A stretch of DNA of 36,951 bases from UBA3495 sp964629875. GTDB lineage: Bacteria; Chloroflexota; Dehalococcoidia; Lucifugimonadales; UBA3495. The number at the start of each line of letters is the position of its first letter. Position 1 is the first letter of the stretch. Below the pieces are notes generated by a model. It searched no databases and had not been told where the DNA came from. It worked only from the letters and a program-made list of their open reading frames with translations. The DNA lies in the NCBI GenBank assembly GCA_964629875.1, contig CAZVRK010000019.1, positions 1 through 36,951 on the forward strand, read 5' to 3'. Both the position numbers and the translations under genes were made by a program. Below are positions 7,567-15,394 of the stretch, one piece after another.

Positions 7567-7600
7567 CAATCACATCCGTACAAACGATTCGTCTGAAACA

Positions 7601-8203
7601 CTACCGCTCCCCGACATTTAGCCGAGCTTTAATTAGTAACACTCCAAGCACCCCAAGTATAACCGCCCCAACCCCAATACTGAAAACTAATATCCTCCCC
7701 TGGATCACATCCACCACAGCATCCCCAAACCAGAAAATCACTACGCCTATCAGCATGAATCGCAGTCCTCGGCCCACTATAGACACCAACACCAATTTAA
7801 GGACGGAAAACTCCATAACCCCAGCTCCCACCGCGAAGAACTTGTATGGAATCGGACTTATAGCCGCCACTAAGATCGCCCACGAGCCATATCTACCAAA
7901 CATACCCTCTACTTTTGCGAACCTATCCTCCCTCAGCATCCGAACTGCCAGCGGACGCCCAAGTTTAAACCCCACCCACCAACCGACTACCCCGCCCAAC
8001 ACGGACGCGACAGTACACACCCCTCCGTAGACTAAGGCCAACTCTGGTCTCAGAAACGACATCGCCAACAATAGCGGATCAGCCGGAAAGGGATTGAAAA
8101 CAGCCTCCGTCGCCGCATTCCCCGCAAGAACCACAACTCCCCACGGACTCCCAGAAAAACCAAGCATCCACTCGGTTATGATGTCAAACATCCCAACCCC
8201 CAT
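7601..8203 (-). CDS. DedA/VTT-domain membrane protein
   Basis: 200 residues with about five hydrophobic segments. The N-terminus has GSPWGVVVLAGNAATEAVFNPFPADPLL, and the conserved VTT core reads GRYGSWAILVAAISPIPYK near residues 102-120 followed by a Gly-rich helix. That R/P-containing loop is the signature of the YqaA-like DedA/SNARE-associated (VTT) family, which handles lipid flipping or membrane homeostasis. Two ATGs are possible (8201-8203 and 8189-8191); the second has a G-rich GGGGGTTGGG right upstream. The coding strand is unusually G-rich and C-poor and uses GGG/GTG/GCG codons more than its neighbours. It probably shares a transcript with the dehydratase downstream. Confidence 0.82.
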   Translation of the reverse strand: MGVGMFDIITEWMLGFSGSPWGVVVLAGNAATEAVFNPFPADPLLLAMSFLRPELALVYGGVCTVASVLGGVVGWWVGFKLGRPLAVRMLREDRFAKVEGMFGRYGSWAILVAAISPIPYKFFAVGAGVMEFSVLKLVLVSIVGRGLRFMLIGVVIFWFGDAVVDVIQGRILVFSIGVGAVILGVLGVLLIKARLNVGER

Positions 8204-8244
8204 TTCACCAAAAACTCGTAATTTAATCCCTTTGCTAACACCAC

Positions 8245-8264
8245 AACTACATTGTACTGTAGTT
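8245..8264. promoter_or_regulatory. Dyad in the DedA-like/HTH divergent region
   Basis: AACTACA (8245-8251) and TGTAGTT (8258-8264) are exact inverted arms around TTGTAC, 42 bases upstream of the DedA-like start. This is an operator candidate; no regulator can be assigned. Confidence 0.35.
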
Positions 8265-8329
8265 ACTAATTTACAAAACCATGTTCTGAAAAGTTTTTAA
8301 AATAATTTAAAAAGTTTCCTAGCTTAATA

Positions 8330-8358
8330 TTGACAATTATTAGAACACGTGTTATTGT
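8330..8358 (+). promoter_or_regulatory. Strong sigma-70-type promoter of the small HTH gene
   Basis: Perfect TTGACA (8330-8335), a 17-base spacer, then TATTGT (8353-8358). The spacer holds the palindrome AACACGTGTT (8344-8353). Just after the -10, AGATATC-A-GATATCT (8364-8378) is a perfect inverted repeat over the expected start of transcription. The pattern suggests a repressible promoter. Confidence 0.75.
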
Positions 8359-8426
8359 ACCAGAGATATCAGATATCTAGGGGATTTCAGTAGATCAATA
8401 AATTCGGAGTTTTACGAGGGGAAGTT

Positions 8427-8651
8427 ATGGCAAGAAAGACGAAGTTAATGGTAAGAGTAGAGGAGCAACACCAGAGGCCGTTAGAAAAATTGCTTCCAGA
8501 GATGGTCAATGAAATGGGTCTGTCAGCTACAGCAGATGAGTTAGGATTAAGCAAGGCCACCTTGGGATACTGGTTACTCAAGCTTGGTATAAATGTACGA
8601 CGAGTAGCTTTGGCTCCAGGAGAAACTTTGGAAGTAAAACGAATTAGTTAG
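8427..8651 (+). CDS. Small helix-turn-helix DNA-binding protein
   Basis: 74 residues with GAGGGG 6 bases before the ATG. A basic start (MARKTKLMVRVEEQ) is followed by a helix and then a helix-turn-helix candidate at about residues 30-52: MGLSATADELGLSKATLGYW. The first helix carries Ala-x-x-Leu, then Gly at the turn and a Lys-Ala-Thr-Leu recognition helix, as in Fis-, resolvase- or sigma-type HTHs. No ligand domain is present. A consensus promoter with two dyads precedes it and a 15-bp stem terminator follows, so it is a monocistronic, probably well-expressed unit. Autoregulation through the dyads is inference. The exact HTH family is not recognised. Confidence 0.75.
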   Translation: MARKTKLMVRVEEQHQRPLEKLLPEMVNEMGLSATADELGLSKATLGYWLLKLGINVRRVALAPGETLEVKRIS

Positions 8652-8730
8652 TGCATTACTTAACTAGTGAGGACCTTCCCATAAACGCTAATACATATCT
8701 GTAGTATTAAAATTAGATAACTTCACCGGA

Positions 8731-8764
8731 ACGAATAAGGCGGCCAATCGGCCGCCTTATTCGT
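8731..8764. terminator. Bidirectional terminator, 15-bp perfect stem
   Basis: ACGAATAAGGCGGCC (8731-8745) pairs exactly with 8750-8764 around the 4-base loop AATC. The A/T-rich base of the stem provides short U tracts in both directions. It separates the small HTH gene from the convergent acetamidase gene. Confidence 0.8.
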
Positions 8765-8835
8765 TGTAATATGAATATATAGGTACACTGAGTCATTTAT
8801 GAACAGCAAAAGGGCTCTACGGCAAACTCAGAGGA

Positions 8836-9942
8836 TCATTTTTCGAATATGTCTTCCGGAAGAAATGCGGACACTGTAACATTCGGAAGATCTACGGCAT
8901 TACTAATTTTTAGATCCACAGCAACGCTACAGATTATGTAAGCCTGTTCCCGTGTCCAACCTCTCTCCTGCAAAAGATCTATCATGTTCAAGAGGGCGTT
9001 CTTGGCTGCCAAGGTTATGTCTTCACCTTCCTGTATTCCGTCATCAGTGATCGGCATGCCAGTAGTAGCGATGAAATTCTTGGGCGCAGCCCATTCCGGC
9101 GGCAAAAAGTAACCTGGATGTGAATATCTCGGAAAAATTATAGACCTCTCTTTTGCCAACTGTTTATGAAGCTTAAATCTAACTGATGCAGTAGCTCCCA
9201 TTTCTATAGCAGTGATACAACATTCGGAATCACCTTGGGCAAAATGTCCATCCCCAACTGAATAAAGCGCTCCATCAACGTTCACGGGAATAAATAGCTT
9301 AGAAAGCTTAGTAAGTTGTTTAGCATCTACATTGCCGCAGTTTTCTCTGGGCGGCAATGTACGCAAACCTTCTTCAGAGATGTACCCCCCTGGTACAGCA
9401 TCTTGAGGATCAGGAAGATGTGCTATTCCGCCTCTCTTTACAAGGTCAGACTCTCGAGCGCTCCATTTTTCCATTTGATCATGAGACGGTGCGATACCAG
9501 CTGTTCCCATAAATGAGCCATTGAATATCTTTACTCCCGGCAGTGATTCAGTTGTTGCCCATTCGTTTTCGATTGTCCAATGAACAAGATATGGTTCCAG
9601 AAAATAATCTCTCAGGAATCCAGAACCTGGACGGAACCTCGTCCACCCATAAGGTTGTGGAACAATGTCTAAATACTCAATTTCCAAGAGATCTCCTGGT
9701 TCAGCTCCATTTATGTAAACTGGCCCAGTGAGAGGATGTGCGACCTTAGCATCTAGCCCAGCTAGATCGTTGGGTCCCATATGGGGATTGATCTGGCCAT
9801 CAGCAGCATCCCTAGTCTCAAGAACGACTTCTTCATCAACCTCTACTTCAAGTATAGGTTCAATATCTGGATGCCACCGATTATGCCCTGTACCCGGTTC
9901 ATCTTTCAGTCGTTTTGACCTATCAATATGAACGCTCTTCAT
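8836..9942 (-). CDS. Acetamidase/formamidase family protein (FmdA/AmdA)
   Basis: 368 residues, the normal length. Family signatures are visible throughout: HPDIEPILEVEVDEEVVLET near the N-terminus, HPLTGPVYINGAEPGDLLEI near 69-88, the central PPRENCGNVDAKQL near 198-211 with the conserved E-N-C/G-G-N motif, and GDGHFAQGDSECCITAIE near 228-245. This family hydrolyses formamide, acetamide or related short amides to ammonia and the acid in the cytosol. GAGGG lies 6 bases before the ATG. The gene lies 67 bases downstream of a ThDP-dependent decarboxylase-like gene on the same strand. An operon releasing ammonia and carbon from an amide-containing substrate is plausible but unproved. Confidence 0.92.
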   Translation of the reverse strand: MKSVHIDRSKRLKDEPGTGHNRWHPDIEPILEVEVDEEVVLETRDAADGQINPHMGPNDLAGLDAKVAHPLTGPVYINGAEPGDLLEIEYLDIVPQPYGWTRFRPGSGFLRDYFLEPYLVHWTIENEWATTESLPGVKIFNGSFMGTAGIAPSHDQMEKWSARESDLVKRGGIAHLPDPQDAVPGGYISEEGLRTLPPRENCGNVDAKQLTKLSKLFIPVNVDGALYSVGDGHFAQGDSECCITAIEMGATASVRFKLHKQLAKERSIIFPRYSHPGYFLPPEWAAPKNFIATTGMPITDDGIQEGEDITLAAKNALLNMIDLLQERGWTREQAYIICSVAVDLKISNAVDLPNVTVSAFLPEDIFEK

Positions 9943-10009
9943 TTTTCCCTCACAATAGTTTCAAGGTGCCAATGCCTATAACTCTTAATTAAATTGATTC
10001 ATCCCCAGA

Positions 10010-11695
10010 TTACATAGACCAGTCATCTGGTAGGTCCGGCGTTTTCATAGGTTTGATCATTATCTCAACCAGAGCGGCTTGACCTTTTTCAGTTGCCTGT
10101 ATAGCTCGTTTGTATGCTGGAATTATCTCATCGGGGGCTTCAATTCTCTCCGAATATGCCCCTAAACCCCTAGCAACTTCACTAAAGTTACCACCCAGTT
10201 GAGCTATTTCAGGTGGGGTCCCAGATGGCTGATTCATACCCATCATACCGCCGCCAATACCTTGATTATTGATTACTATACTTAATATTGGCAGTCCCAT
10301 TCGGACCGATGTTTCTATATCCATACCAACCATCCCGAAGGACGCATCGCCCAACAAATGAACCACCAGTTTGTCAGGTCGACCCAATTTTGCCCCTATA
10401 GCAGCCCCCAATGACCATCCCATCGGAGCCATTCCACCCATAGCTACAAAACTTCTAGGATCCGAGGAAACCCAGAAAGGAGTCATATACCCACGACTTC
10501 CCCCAGCGTCATGGATAGCTATAGTATTATCAGGATCAACGGTTCTCATTAAGTCATAAATGACTCGATATCCATTTGTAGGAGTAGAAGCGTCAGTGAA
10601 CACCGGCATCCATTCTGATAGCCATTTATCCTTAGCTTGCTTTATTTCTCCAGATATTTCCGGTTTGATACCGCGCTCCTCATTCCCTATCCTATCTTTT
10701 ACCGCGTCAATCAGGTCCCTTAACGCTAACTTGGCGTCAGCTAGAATCGGAACGTCGGCCTGATATATTTTATTTATATCTGATTCGTCCGCATTGATAT
10801 GGATTAGTTTCACATGTTCTGGAATTGGCCTACCATCAGTCCCGTTGGGTAAACGAAATGAATTTCCAACAGCTAGGACTACATCCGCTTTACGATTAAC
10901 ATGTAGAGCAGGTCCGGATGCATATCTACTGCGGGGATATACTCCACCACCCACAGAAAGCGGATGATTTTCTGGGAAAACACTCTTTCCCAAAAGAGTC
11001 GTGGCCACCGGCATAGACAGCAACTCAGCCAGTTCTCGCACCTCATCGGAAGCCCCTGCCCAAAGAGCACCACCCCCAGCGTTAAGTATGGGATATTGGG
11101 CGTTAACCAACAAATCCGCAGCCCTCTCTATACTTTGCACATCTGGGGATGATCTTGTACCAACTCCTACTGGTTTATATTGCAAATTCTCATCGGGCGC
11201 CTCTGCATTCATAACATCTTGAGGCATTTCGATAACCACAGGACCTGGTGACCCCGAGCGAAGTGCGGTAAAAGCACGCCGCATTATTCCTGGTATCTCG
11301 TCAGTACGAGTGAAGGTGCCCTTCCACTTAACTACGGTATCAAAAATACTGGATGATATTTCTTGTTGGTATTCCTTACCGAGATTTCTCAACGGATGTT
11401 GCCCCATTAGAAGGAGTACAGGAACATTATCTGCATAGCAGCTGGCTATGGCCGTTAAAGTATTCGTTGCACCCGGGCCCACACCGGCCATGGCTACTCC
11501 AATTTCGCCTGTTGCTCGAGCGTAACCATCTGCAACTTCAACTCCGAGACGTTCGTGTCTCGTAGCAAATGCCCTAATACTGGAAGACTCCCTTAGCCCA
11601 GGCCATAATGGAGCCAACCCCCCGCCCGAAAACCCAGTTATATACCGAATTCCTTCTTGCTCCAAAGCTCTGATTACCGCATCGCCACCGCGCAT
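10010..11695 (-). CDS. ThDP-dependent acetolactate synthase-like enzyme
   Basis: 561 residues with the three-domain PYR - central Rossmann - PP layout of the POX/ALS group. The catalytic Glu is E48 in RHERLGVEVADGYARATG. The ThDP-Mg motif is G449-D450-A451-S-F with the paired Asn at 476-477, about 26 residues on. The central domain has NAGGGALW and VLAVGNSF. It lacks an obvious FAD-binding signature, so true acetolactate synthase is not certain; decarboxylases, lyases and oxidases share this fold. AAGGAG lies 6 bases before the ATG. It heads a minus-strand pair with the acetamidase gene and diverges from the acyl-CoA synthetase, sharing a 232-base intergenic region with repeated TGGG-N3-CCCA sites. 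Confidence 0.88.
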   Translation of the reverse strand: MRGGDAVIRALEQEGIRYITGFSGGGLAPLWPGLRESSSIRAFATRHERLGVEVADGYARATGEIGVAMAGVGPGATNTLTAIASCYADNVPVLLLMGQHPLRNLGKEYQQEISSSIFDTVVKWKGTFTRTDEIPGIMRRAFTALRSGSPGPVVIEMPQDVMNAEAPDENLQYKPVGVGTRSSPDVQSIERAADLLVNAQYPILNAGGGALWAGASDEVRELAELLSMPVATTLLGKSVFPENHPLSVGGGVYPRSRYASGPALHVNRKADVVLAVGNSFRLPNGTDGRPIPEHVKLIHINADESDINKIYQADVPILADAKLALRDLIDAVKDRIGNEERGIKPEISGEIKQAKDKWLSEWMPVFTDASTPTNGYRVIYDLMRTVDPDNTIAIHDAGGSRGYMTPFWVSSDPRSFVAMGGMAPMGWSLGAAIGAKLGRPDKLVVHLLGDASFGMVGMDIETSVRMGLPILSIVINNQGIGGGMMGMNQPSGTPPEIAQLGGNFSEVARGLGAYSERIEAPDEIIPAYKRAIQATEKGQAALVEIMIKPMKTPDLPDDWSM

Positions 11696-11769
11696 AATAA
11701 ACTCCTTACGTTATGTTAACTACATAGGGTACGTAACGATATATGGGTTTCTGAACGGATTCTATGCCT

Positions 11770-11780
11770 TGGGATACCCA
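11770..11780. promoter_or_regulatory. Candidate operator, distal half of a pair
   Basis: TGGGATACCCA, the reverse complement of the site at 11835-11845 and itself near-palindromic (TGGG-N3-CCCA). The centres are 65 bases apart in the region between two divergent genes. Confidence 0.4.
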
Positions 11781-11834
11781 TGGTCAACGGCGATAATTCG
11801 AATCATAGTACACGCCAATGCGTTTTTTAAGTTT

Positions 11835-11845
11835 TGGGTATCCCA
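11835..11845. promoter_or_regulatory. Candidate operator, promoter-proximal half of a pair
   Basis: TGGGTATCCCA ends 2 bases before the -35 of the acyl-CoA synthetase promoter (11848). With the site at 11770-11780 it could bind a dimeric regulator controlling both divergent units. Confidence 0.4.
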
Positions 11846-11847
11846 TC

Positions 11848-11877
11848 TTGACCGAGCTAGACAGCGAGAGTTATCAT
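11848..11877 (+). promoter_or_regulatory. Promoter of the acyl-CoA synthetase gene
   Basis: TTGACC (11848-11853), an 18-base spacer, then TATCAT (11872-11877), each 5 of 6 to consensus. It lies 51 bases before the 11928 ATG, which supports that start over a frame beginning near 11769. Confidence 0.6.
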
Positions 11878-11927
11878 CCGTTGGCTACCCCGTACATGAA
11901 GAAACTAGATATCAGGAGTACTCTCAA

Positions 11928-14048
11928 ATGGCTATATGGACGGAAAGTCAACTCGCTTCAATCGATAAAATGCTGAATCCAAAATCAGTTGCTATAGTAG
12001 GAGCTACTCCTCGTATGCAATACGGTGGGCGAATGCTAAACGCTATGCTGAAAGCCAAGGACGAGATAAAGATATATCCGGTAAACCCAAGATACGAAGA
12101 AATAATGGATACCAAGGCTTATCCTAGCGTCAGTGATCTCCCAGAAAGCCCTGATCTAGTCGGGATAGTAGTCCCGTACAACCATGTATTGGACGTATTA
12201 AAAGAGAGTAGAGACATAGGAGCTAAATCCGCAATCGTAATATCTGCTGGTTTCTCAGAGCGTGGCGATGATGCCAGACACGATCTTCAAGGAGAACTGG
12301 GAGCATTCGCACAAGAATCCGGAATAAGAATATGTGGACCCAACTGTTTAGGATTGGCTAACGTCAGGGACAATATATGGGCAACGGCCTCTTCTCGAGG
12401 GGCAGATGGACTCACGGGGCCCATCGGATTAGTTTGCCAAAGTGGAGCGTCAGCTTTTGGTCCATTTTTAACTCGAGCCGTCGAAGAAGGTATCGGATTA
12501 AGCCACATAATATCTACTGGGAACGAGGCTGATTTGGATTTCTGTGATTTCGCACGGTATCTACTTGATGACGACGGCGTCAGAGTTATCGCAGGTTTCA
12601 TAGAAGGATTCAAGGATGGTAGAAAGTTTACTGAACTGGCCAAGCTAGCTGCTGAACGCGGAAAACCAATAGTATTAATTAAGATTGGACGATCCGATCT
12701 GGGCACCAGGGCCGCCAAGTCTCATACCGCAGCCCTTACAGGAGAGGATGCCGTATATGACGAAATATTTGCCCAATACGGTGTTACCAGAGTTCAGGAT
12801 TACGACGAACTATTAGAAGTATCACAATTGTTAGCCCAGTTGCCAAAACCACAAAAGAGCGGGATATCTGTAGTTTCACATTCAGGCGGGATTAGCTCCT
12901 TGACAGCAGACATGTGTGGCCAAGCTGGTCTTGATCTACCGGTTCTGACACAAAAAGCAGAGGACGGTATAAACGATATACTAAAAGGCTTCGGATGGGC
13001 TGCCAATCCATCTGACGTTACGGGATTCGCTAACAGTGACTCATTCCCAGACATAATGGGACATATGATCAATGAACCTGAAGTAGGAAACCTAGTAGTA
13101 GCGAGTGCAGGCGGAGATGCTCAAGCAGAACAAGTAATAGCGCTTCGAGACGCTAGTAATAAAGGAATTGCATTTCTATGGACCGGTACGAGAGGAGCAA
13201 CAGATGGTCTTAATAAACTAAAGGCTGCCAATATTCCAGTATTTTACGTACCTGACAAACTAGCCCTAGGATTAAGAACACTTGTGGGCTATCACGCATG
13301 GCGAGACACGAGACTTGCAGATGGATTCGGTGAAGCCAGCGATATGAATAAACATCAAAGTGATAAATTAGAAGAGTTCAAGTCTCTGAGTAGATCCACT
13401 TTCACCGAATTCGAGAGTAAGCAACTTATATCCGCTTGGGGGGTCCCCACAACAAATGAATCAATCGCAACCACTGCAGATGAAGCTGCCCAGATTGCCG
13501 CAAATATAGGCTTTCCTGTTGCTATCAAAATTGACTCTCCAGATATACTTCATAAAACAGAGGCAGGCGGGCTAAAACTTGGTATAAATACCGAAGAAGA
13601 AGCGCGAACAGCATTCAACGAAGTCGTAGGTAACGCGAGCCAGTATAATCCTAATGCAAAAATAAACGGCACACTGATACAGGAAATGGTTCAGGGGGGC
13701 ACAGAATTCATAGTTGGCGTCTCTTACGACGCTCAACTTGGCCCTATTATTCTCTTCGGCACAGGCGGGGTAATGGTGGAAGTGTACAATGACGTCGCCC
13801 TAAGACAGTGCCCTATCACTCCTTCAGAGGCCCGAGACATGATCAAGCAGGTACGGGGGTCCCGGTTGCTCGAAGGCTTCAGAGGGTCGCCAAAAGGTGA
13901 TATAGACGCTTTAGTCTCAACTCTTGTTAACATTTCGAATCTAGCGGTTCACCTTGATGGTAACTTATCTGAATTAGATATAAATCCTCTGATGGTTTTA
14001 AACGAAGGGAACGGGGTTAAAGCAGCGGACGCACTAGTCGCATTCTAG
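11928..14048 (+). CDS. ADP-forming acyl-CoA synthetase, fused alpha-beta
   Basis: 706 residues from ATG 11928, with AGGAG 9 bases upstream. The order is a CoA-binding Rossmann domain (LNPKSVAIVGATP near residue 15; GPNCLG near 135), a succinyl-CoA-ligase-like flavodoxin domain with the phospho-His in KSHTAALTGED near 265, a second flavodoxin-like domain (VVSHSGG), and a C-terminal ATP-grasp domain (SPDILHKTEAGGLKLG, LFGTGGVMVEV). This matches the NDP-forming acetyl/acyl-CoA synthetase family, which converts acyl-CoA, ADP and phosphate to acid plus ATP, or runs in reverse, in the cytosol. The substrate is unknown. It diverges from the ThDP/acetamidase pair and converges on the decarboxylase subunit genes. 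Confidence 0.92.
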   Translation: MAIWTESQLASIDKMLNPKSVAIVGATPRMQYGGRMLNAMLKAKDEIKIYPVNPRYEEIMDTKAYPSVSDLPESPDLVGIVVPYNHVLDVLKESRDIGAKSAIVISAGFSERGDDARHDLQGELGAFAQESGIRICGPNCLGLANVRDNIWATASSRGADGLTGPIGLVCQSGASAFGPFLTRAVEEGIGLSHIISTGNEADLDFCDFARYLLDDDGVRVIAGFIEGFKDGRKFTELAKLAAERGKPIVLIKIGRSDLGTRAAKSHTAALTGEDAVYDEIFAQYGVTRVQDYDELLEVSQLLAQLPKPQKSGISVVSHSGGISSLTADMCGQAGLDLPVLTQKAEDGINDILKGFGWAANPSDVTGFANSDSFPDIMGHMINEPEVGNLVVASAGGDAQAEQVIALRDASNKGIAFLWTGTRGATDGLNKLKAANIPVFYVPDKLALGLRTLVGYHAWRDTRLADGFGEASDMNKHQSDKLEEFKSLSRSTFTEFESKQLISAWGVPTTNESIATTADEAAQIAANIGFPVAIKIDSPDILHKTEAGGLKLGINTEEEARTAFNEVVGNASQYNPNAKINGTLIQEMVQGGTEFIVGVSYDAQLGPIILFGTGGVMVEVYNDVALRQCPITPSEARDMIKQVRGSRLLEGFRGSPKGDIDALVSTLVNISNLAVHLDGNLSELDINPLMVLNEGNGVKAADALVAF

Positions 14049-14091
14049 TGTTCAGATCGAGACCGGCACAGTGTGCAGAGGCAAGCGCATA

Positions 14092-14664
14092 TCAATAAGC
14101 TTTGTTGAGTGCTTCTTTAAACATATCCCTAATAGCTATTGGTGTATGAGACACCCTAGGAACGCCCGAAGATGGCTCCTGATTACATTCAATCAACAAC
14201 AAGATAGGCCCAGCAACGTTTTGGTATTCGTATAATGCATGGTCGAGTTCTTGGATAGTGCTGATTCTTTCGGACACGGTATAAGTGCCCGCTCGTGCTA
14301 TCTCTGATATATCTATATCTGCACTGATTGACGGTTGACCTCCCGTAGATTCATAGCACTGGTTGTCTAAGATAATATGTATCAAATTACTAGGGCTACT
14401 TACTCCAATCAGAGGAATAGTTCCTAAACTCATCAGGGAACTGCCATCACCATCCAAGATAAATACTTTCTTCAGTGGGTTTTGCAGACATAATCCCAAA
14501 CCGAGCGAGGAGGCAAGCCCCATTGACCCTAACATATAAAAATTTGCCGGCCTATCGGCATTAAAAAAAAGCTCACGGGATATCATACCTGTAGTACTTA
14601 CAACCAAGTCTTGCCTATTTACAGATTCCATCACTTTGATGATAGCATCAGCCCTATTTATCAT
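14092..14664 (-). CDS. Phosphonopyruvate/sulfopyruvate decarboxylase-like, beta (ThDP-binding) subunit
   Basis: 190 residues forming only the C-terminal PP domain of a ThDP decarboxylase. It has FYMLGSMGLASSLGLGLCL near residues 42-60, the ThDP-Mg motif DGDGSSLMSLG at 71-81, and DNQCYESTGGQPS at 100-112. These are the hallmarks of phosphonopyruvate decarboxylase and of ComE, the sulfopyruvate decarboxylase beta subunit. The EST-GGQ form looks closer to the phosphonopyruvate group, but this is a judgement by eye. Its ATG overlaps the alpha-subunit stop by 4 bases (ATGA), so the two are translationally coupled and probably form a heteromer. Expected product: an aldehyde plus CO2 from a 2-oxoacid. 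Confidence 0.85.
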   Translation of the reverse strand: MINRADAIIKVMESVNRQDLVVSTTGMISRELFFNADRPANFYMLGSMGLASSLGLGLCLQNPLKKVFILDGDGSSLMSLGTIPLIGVSSPSNLIHIILDNQCYESTGGQPSISADIDISEIARAGTYTVSERISTIQELDHALYEYQNVAGPILLLIECNQEPSSGVPRVSHTPIAIRDMFKEALNKAY

Positions 14665-15146
14665 TGGACTATACCGCCCCTCATTATCAAAGCACCTGGA
14701 ATAGACTCTATTTCCATTTGTGCGAGCAACTCGTCAAGAGCGCCAGAGAGATTGTCTTTATCCGGTATCCTGTACGGCATATCAAGTAAATCAAAAAACT
14801 CCGGTGTTTTCTTACCCATAATTTCATGTTCCGGAGCATCGTCTGAATAACCTCTCCAGCCTACTATAATCAATGCAGGTATCTTGTACATCAAATTAAA
14901 GGATGTAAGTGGATTAACGATATTGCCTATCCCAGAATTCTGCATTATCACGGCCCCTATTTCATTATTGAAGTAGGCAGCGCTGACTATTCCGAGTGCC
15001 ACATCCTCTCTCACTGCACTCACGTAATTTATATCAGGATCATCCAACATATCTTGAAATATATTAGTAAATGTCGAATCAGGAACCCCCGAACAAAACG
15101 TTATCCGACGTGACTTGAGTATTTCCAAGAATTGAAAGCTATTCAT
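14661..15146 (-). CDS. Phosphonopyruvate/sulfopyruvate decarboxylase-like, alpha (PYR) subunit
   Basis: 161 residues forming the PYR domain. GVPDS occurs at residues 20-24, the catalytic Glu is E47 in AVREDVALGIVSAAYF, and the family signature MQNSGIGNIVNPLTSFN follows at 68-84. The IIVGWRG strand near 93-99 and a C-terminal P-E-H-x-x-M-G-K-x-T segment are also typical. Known relatives are ComD or the N-terminal half of phosphonopyruvate decarboxylase. No phosphoenolpyruvate mutase, sulfolactate dehydrogenase or Xsc gene is in the window, so neither pathway is confirmed. No clear ribosome binding site precedes the ATG; a GGAGGG lies about 35 bases upstream, too far to serve. It diverges from the CHAT-STAND gene across 248 bases. 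Confidence 0.82.
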   Translation of the reverse strand: MNSFQFLEILKSRRITFCSGVPDSTFTNIFQDMLDDPDINYVSAVREDVALGIVSAAYFNNEIGAVIMQNSGIGNIVNPLTSFNLMYKIPALIIVGWRGYSDDAPEHEIMGKKTPEFFDLLDMPYRIPDKDNLSGALDELLAQMEIESIPGALIMRGGIVQ

Positions 15147-15394
15147 ATCTGTAACGAACCAACTTACCGAGGATTCTTCCCTCCTTTTTTAACACGTTAA
15201 CGCTAGTATTGTACTGGATATCAAAATCATCCTCTTACGAAGTTGTATATAGTATAATGCCAGCACCTTTCATCTTAAGATACGGTATTTACCTTCAATA
15301 CTAGTCTCCTATCTAGGTCTACGTATAATGGGATATGAGCAAGTATTGCACAATATCATGTAGCACTATTTCGCTTTAGTCTAGGAGCAGATCA

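Noticed and set aside
7542..8030. 162-codon plus-strand frame opposite the DedA-like and dehydratase genes
   Set aside because: A shadow produced by the C-rich strand; low-complexity Thr/Pro/Asn/Ser content and no ribosome binding site.
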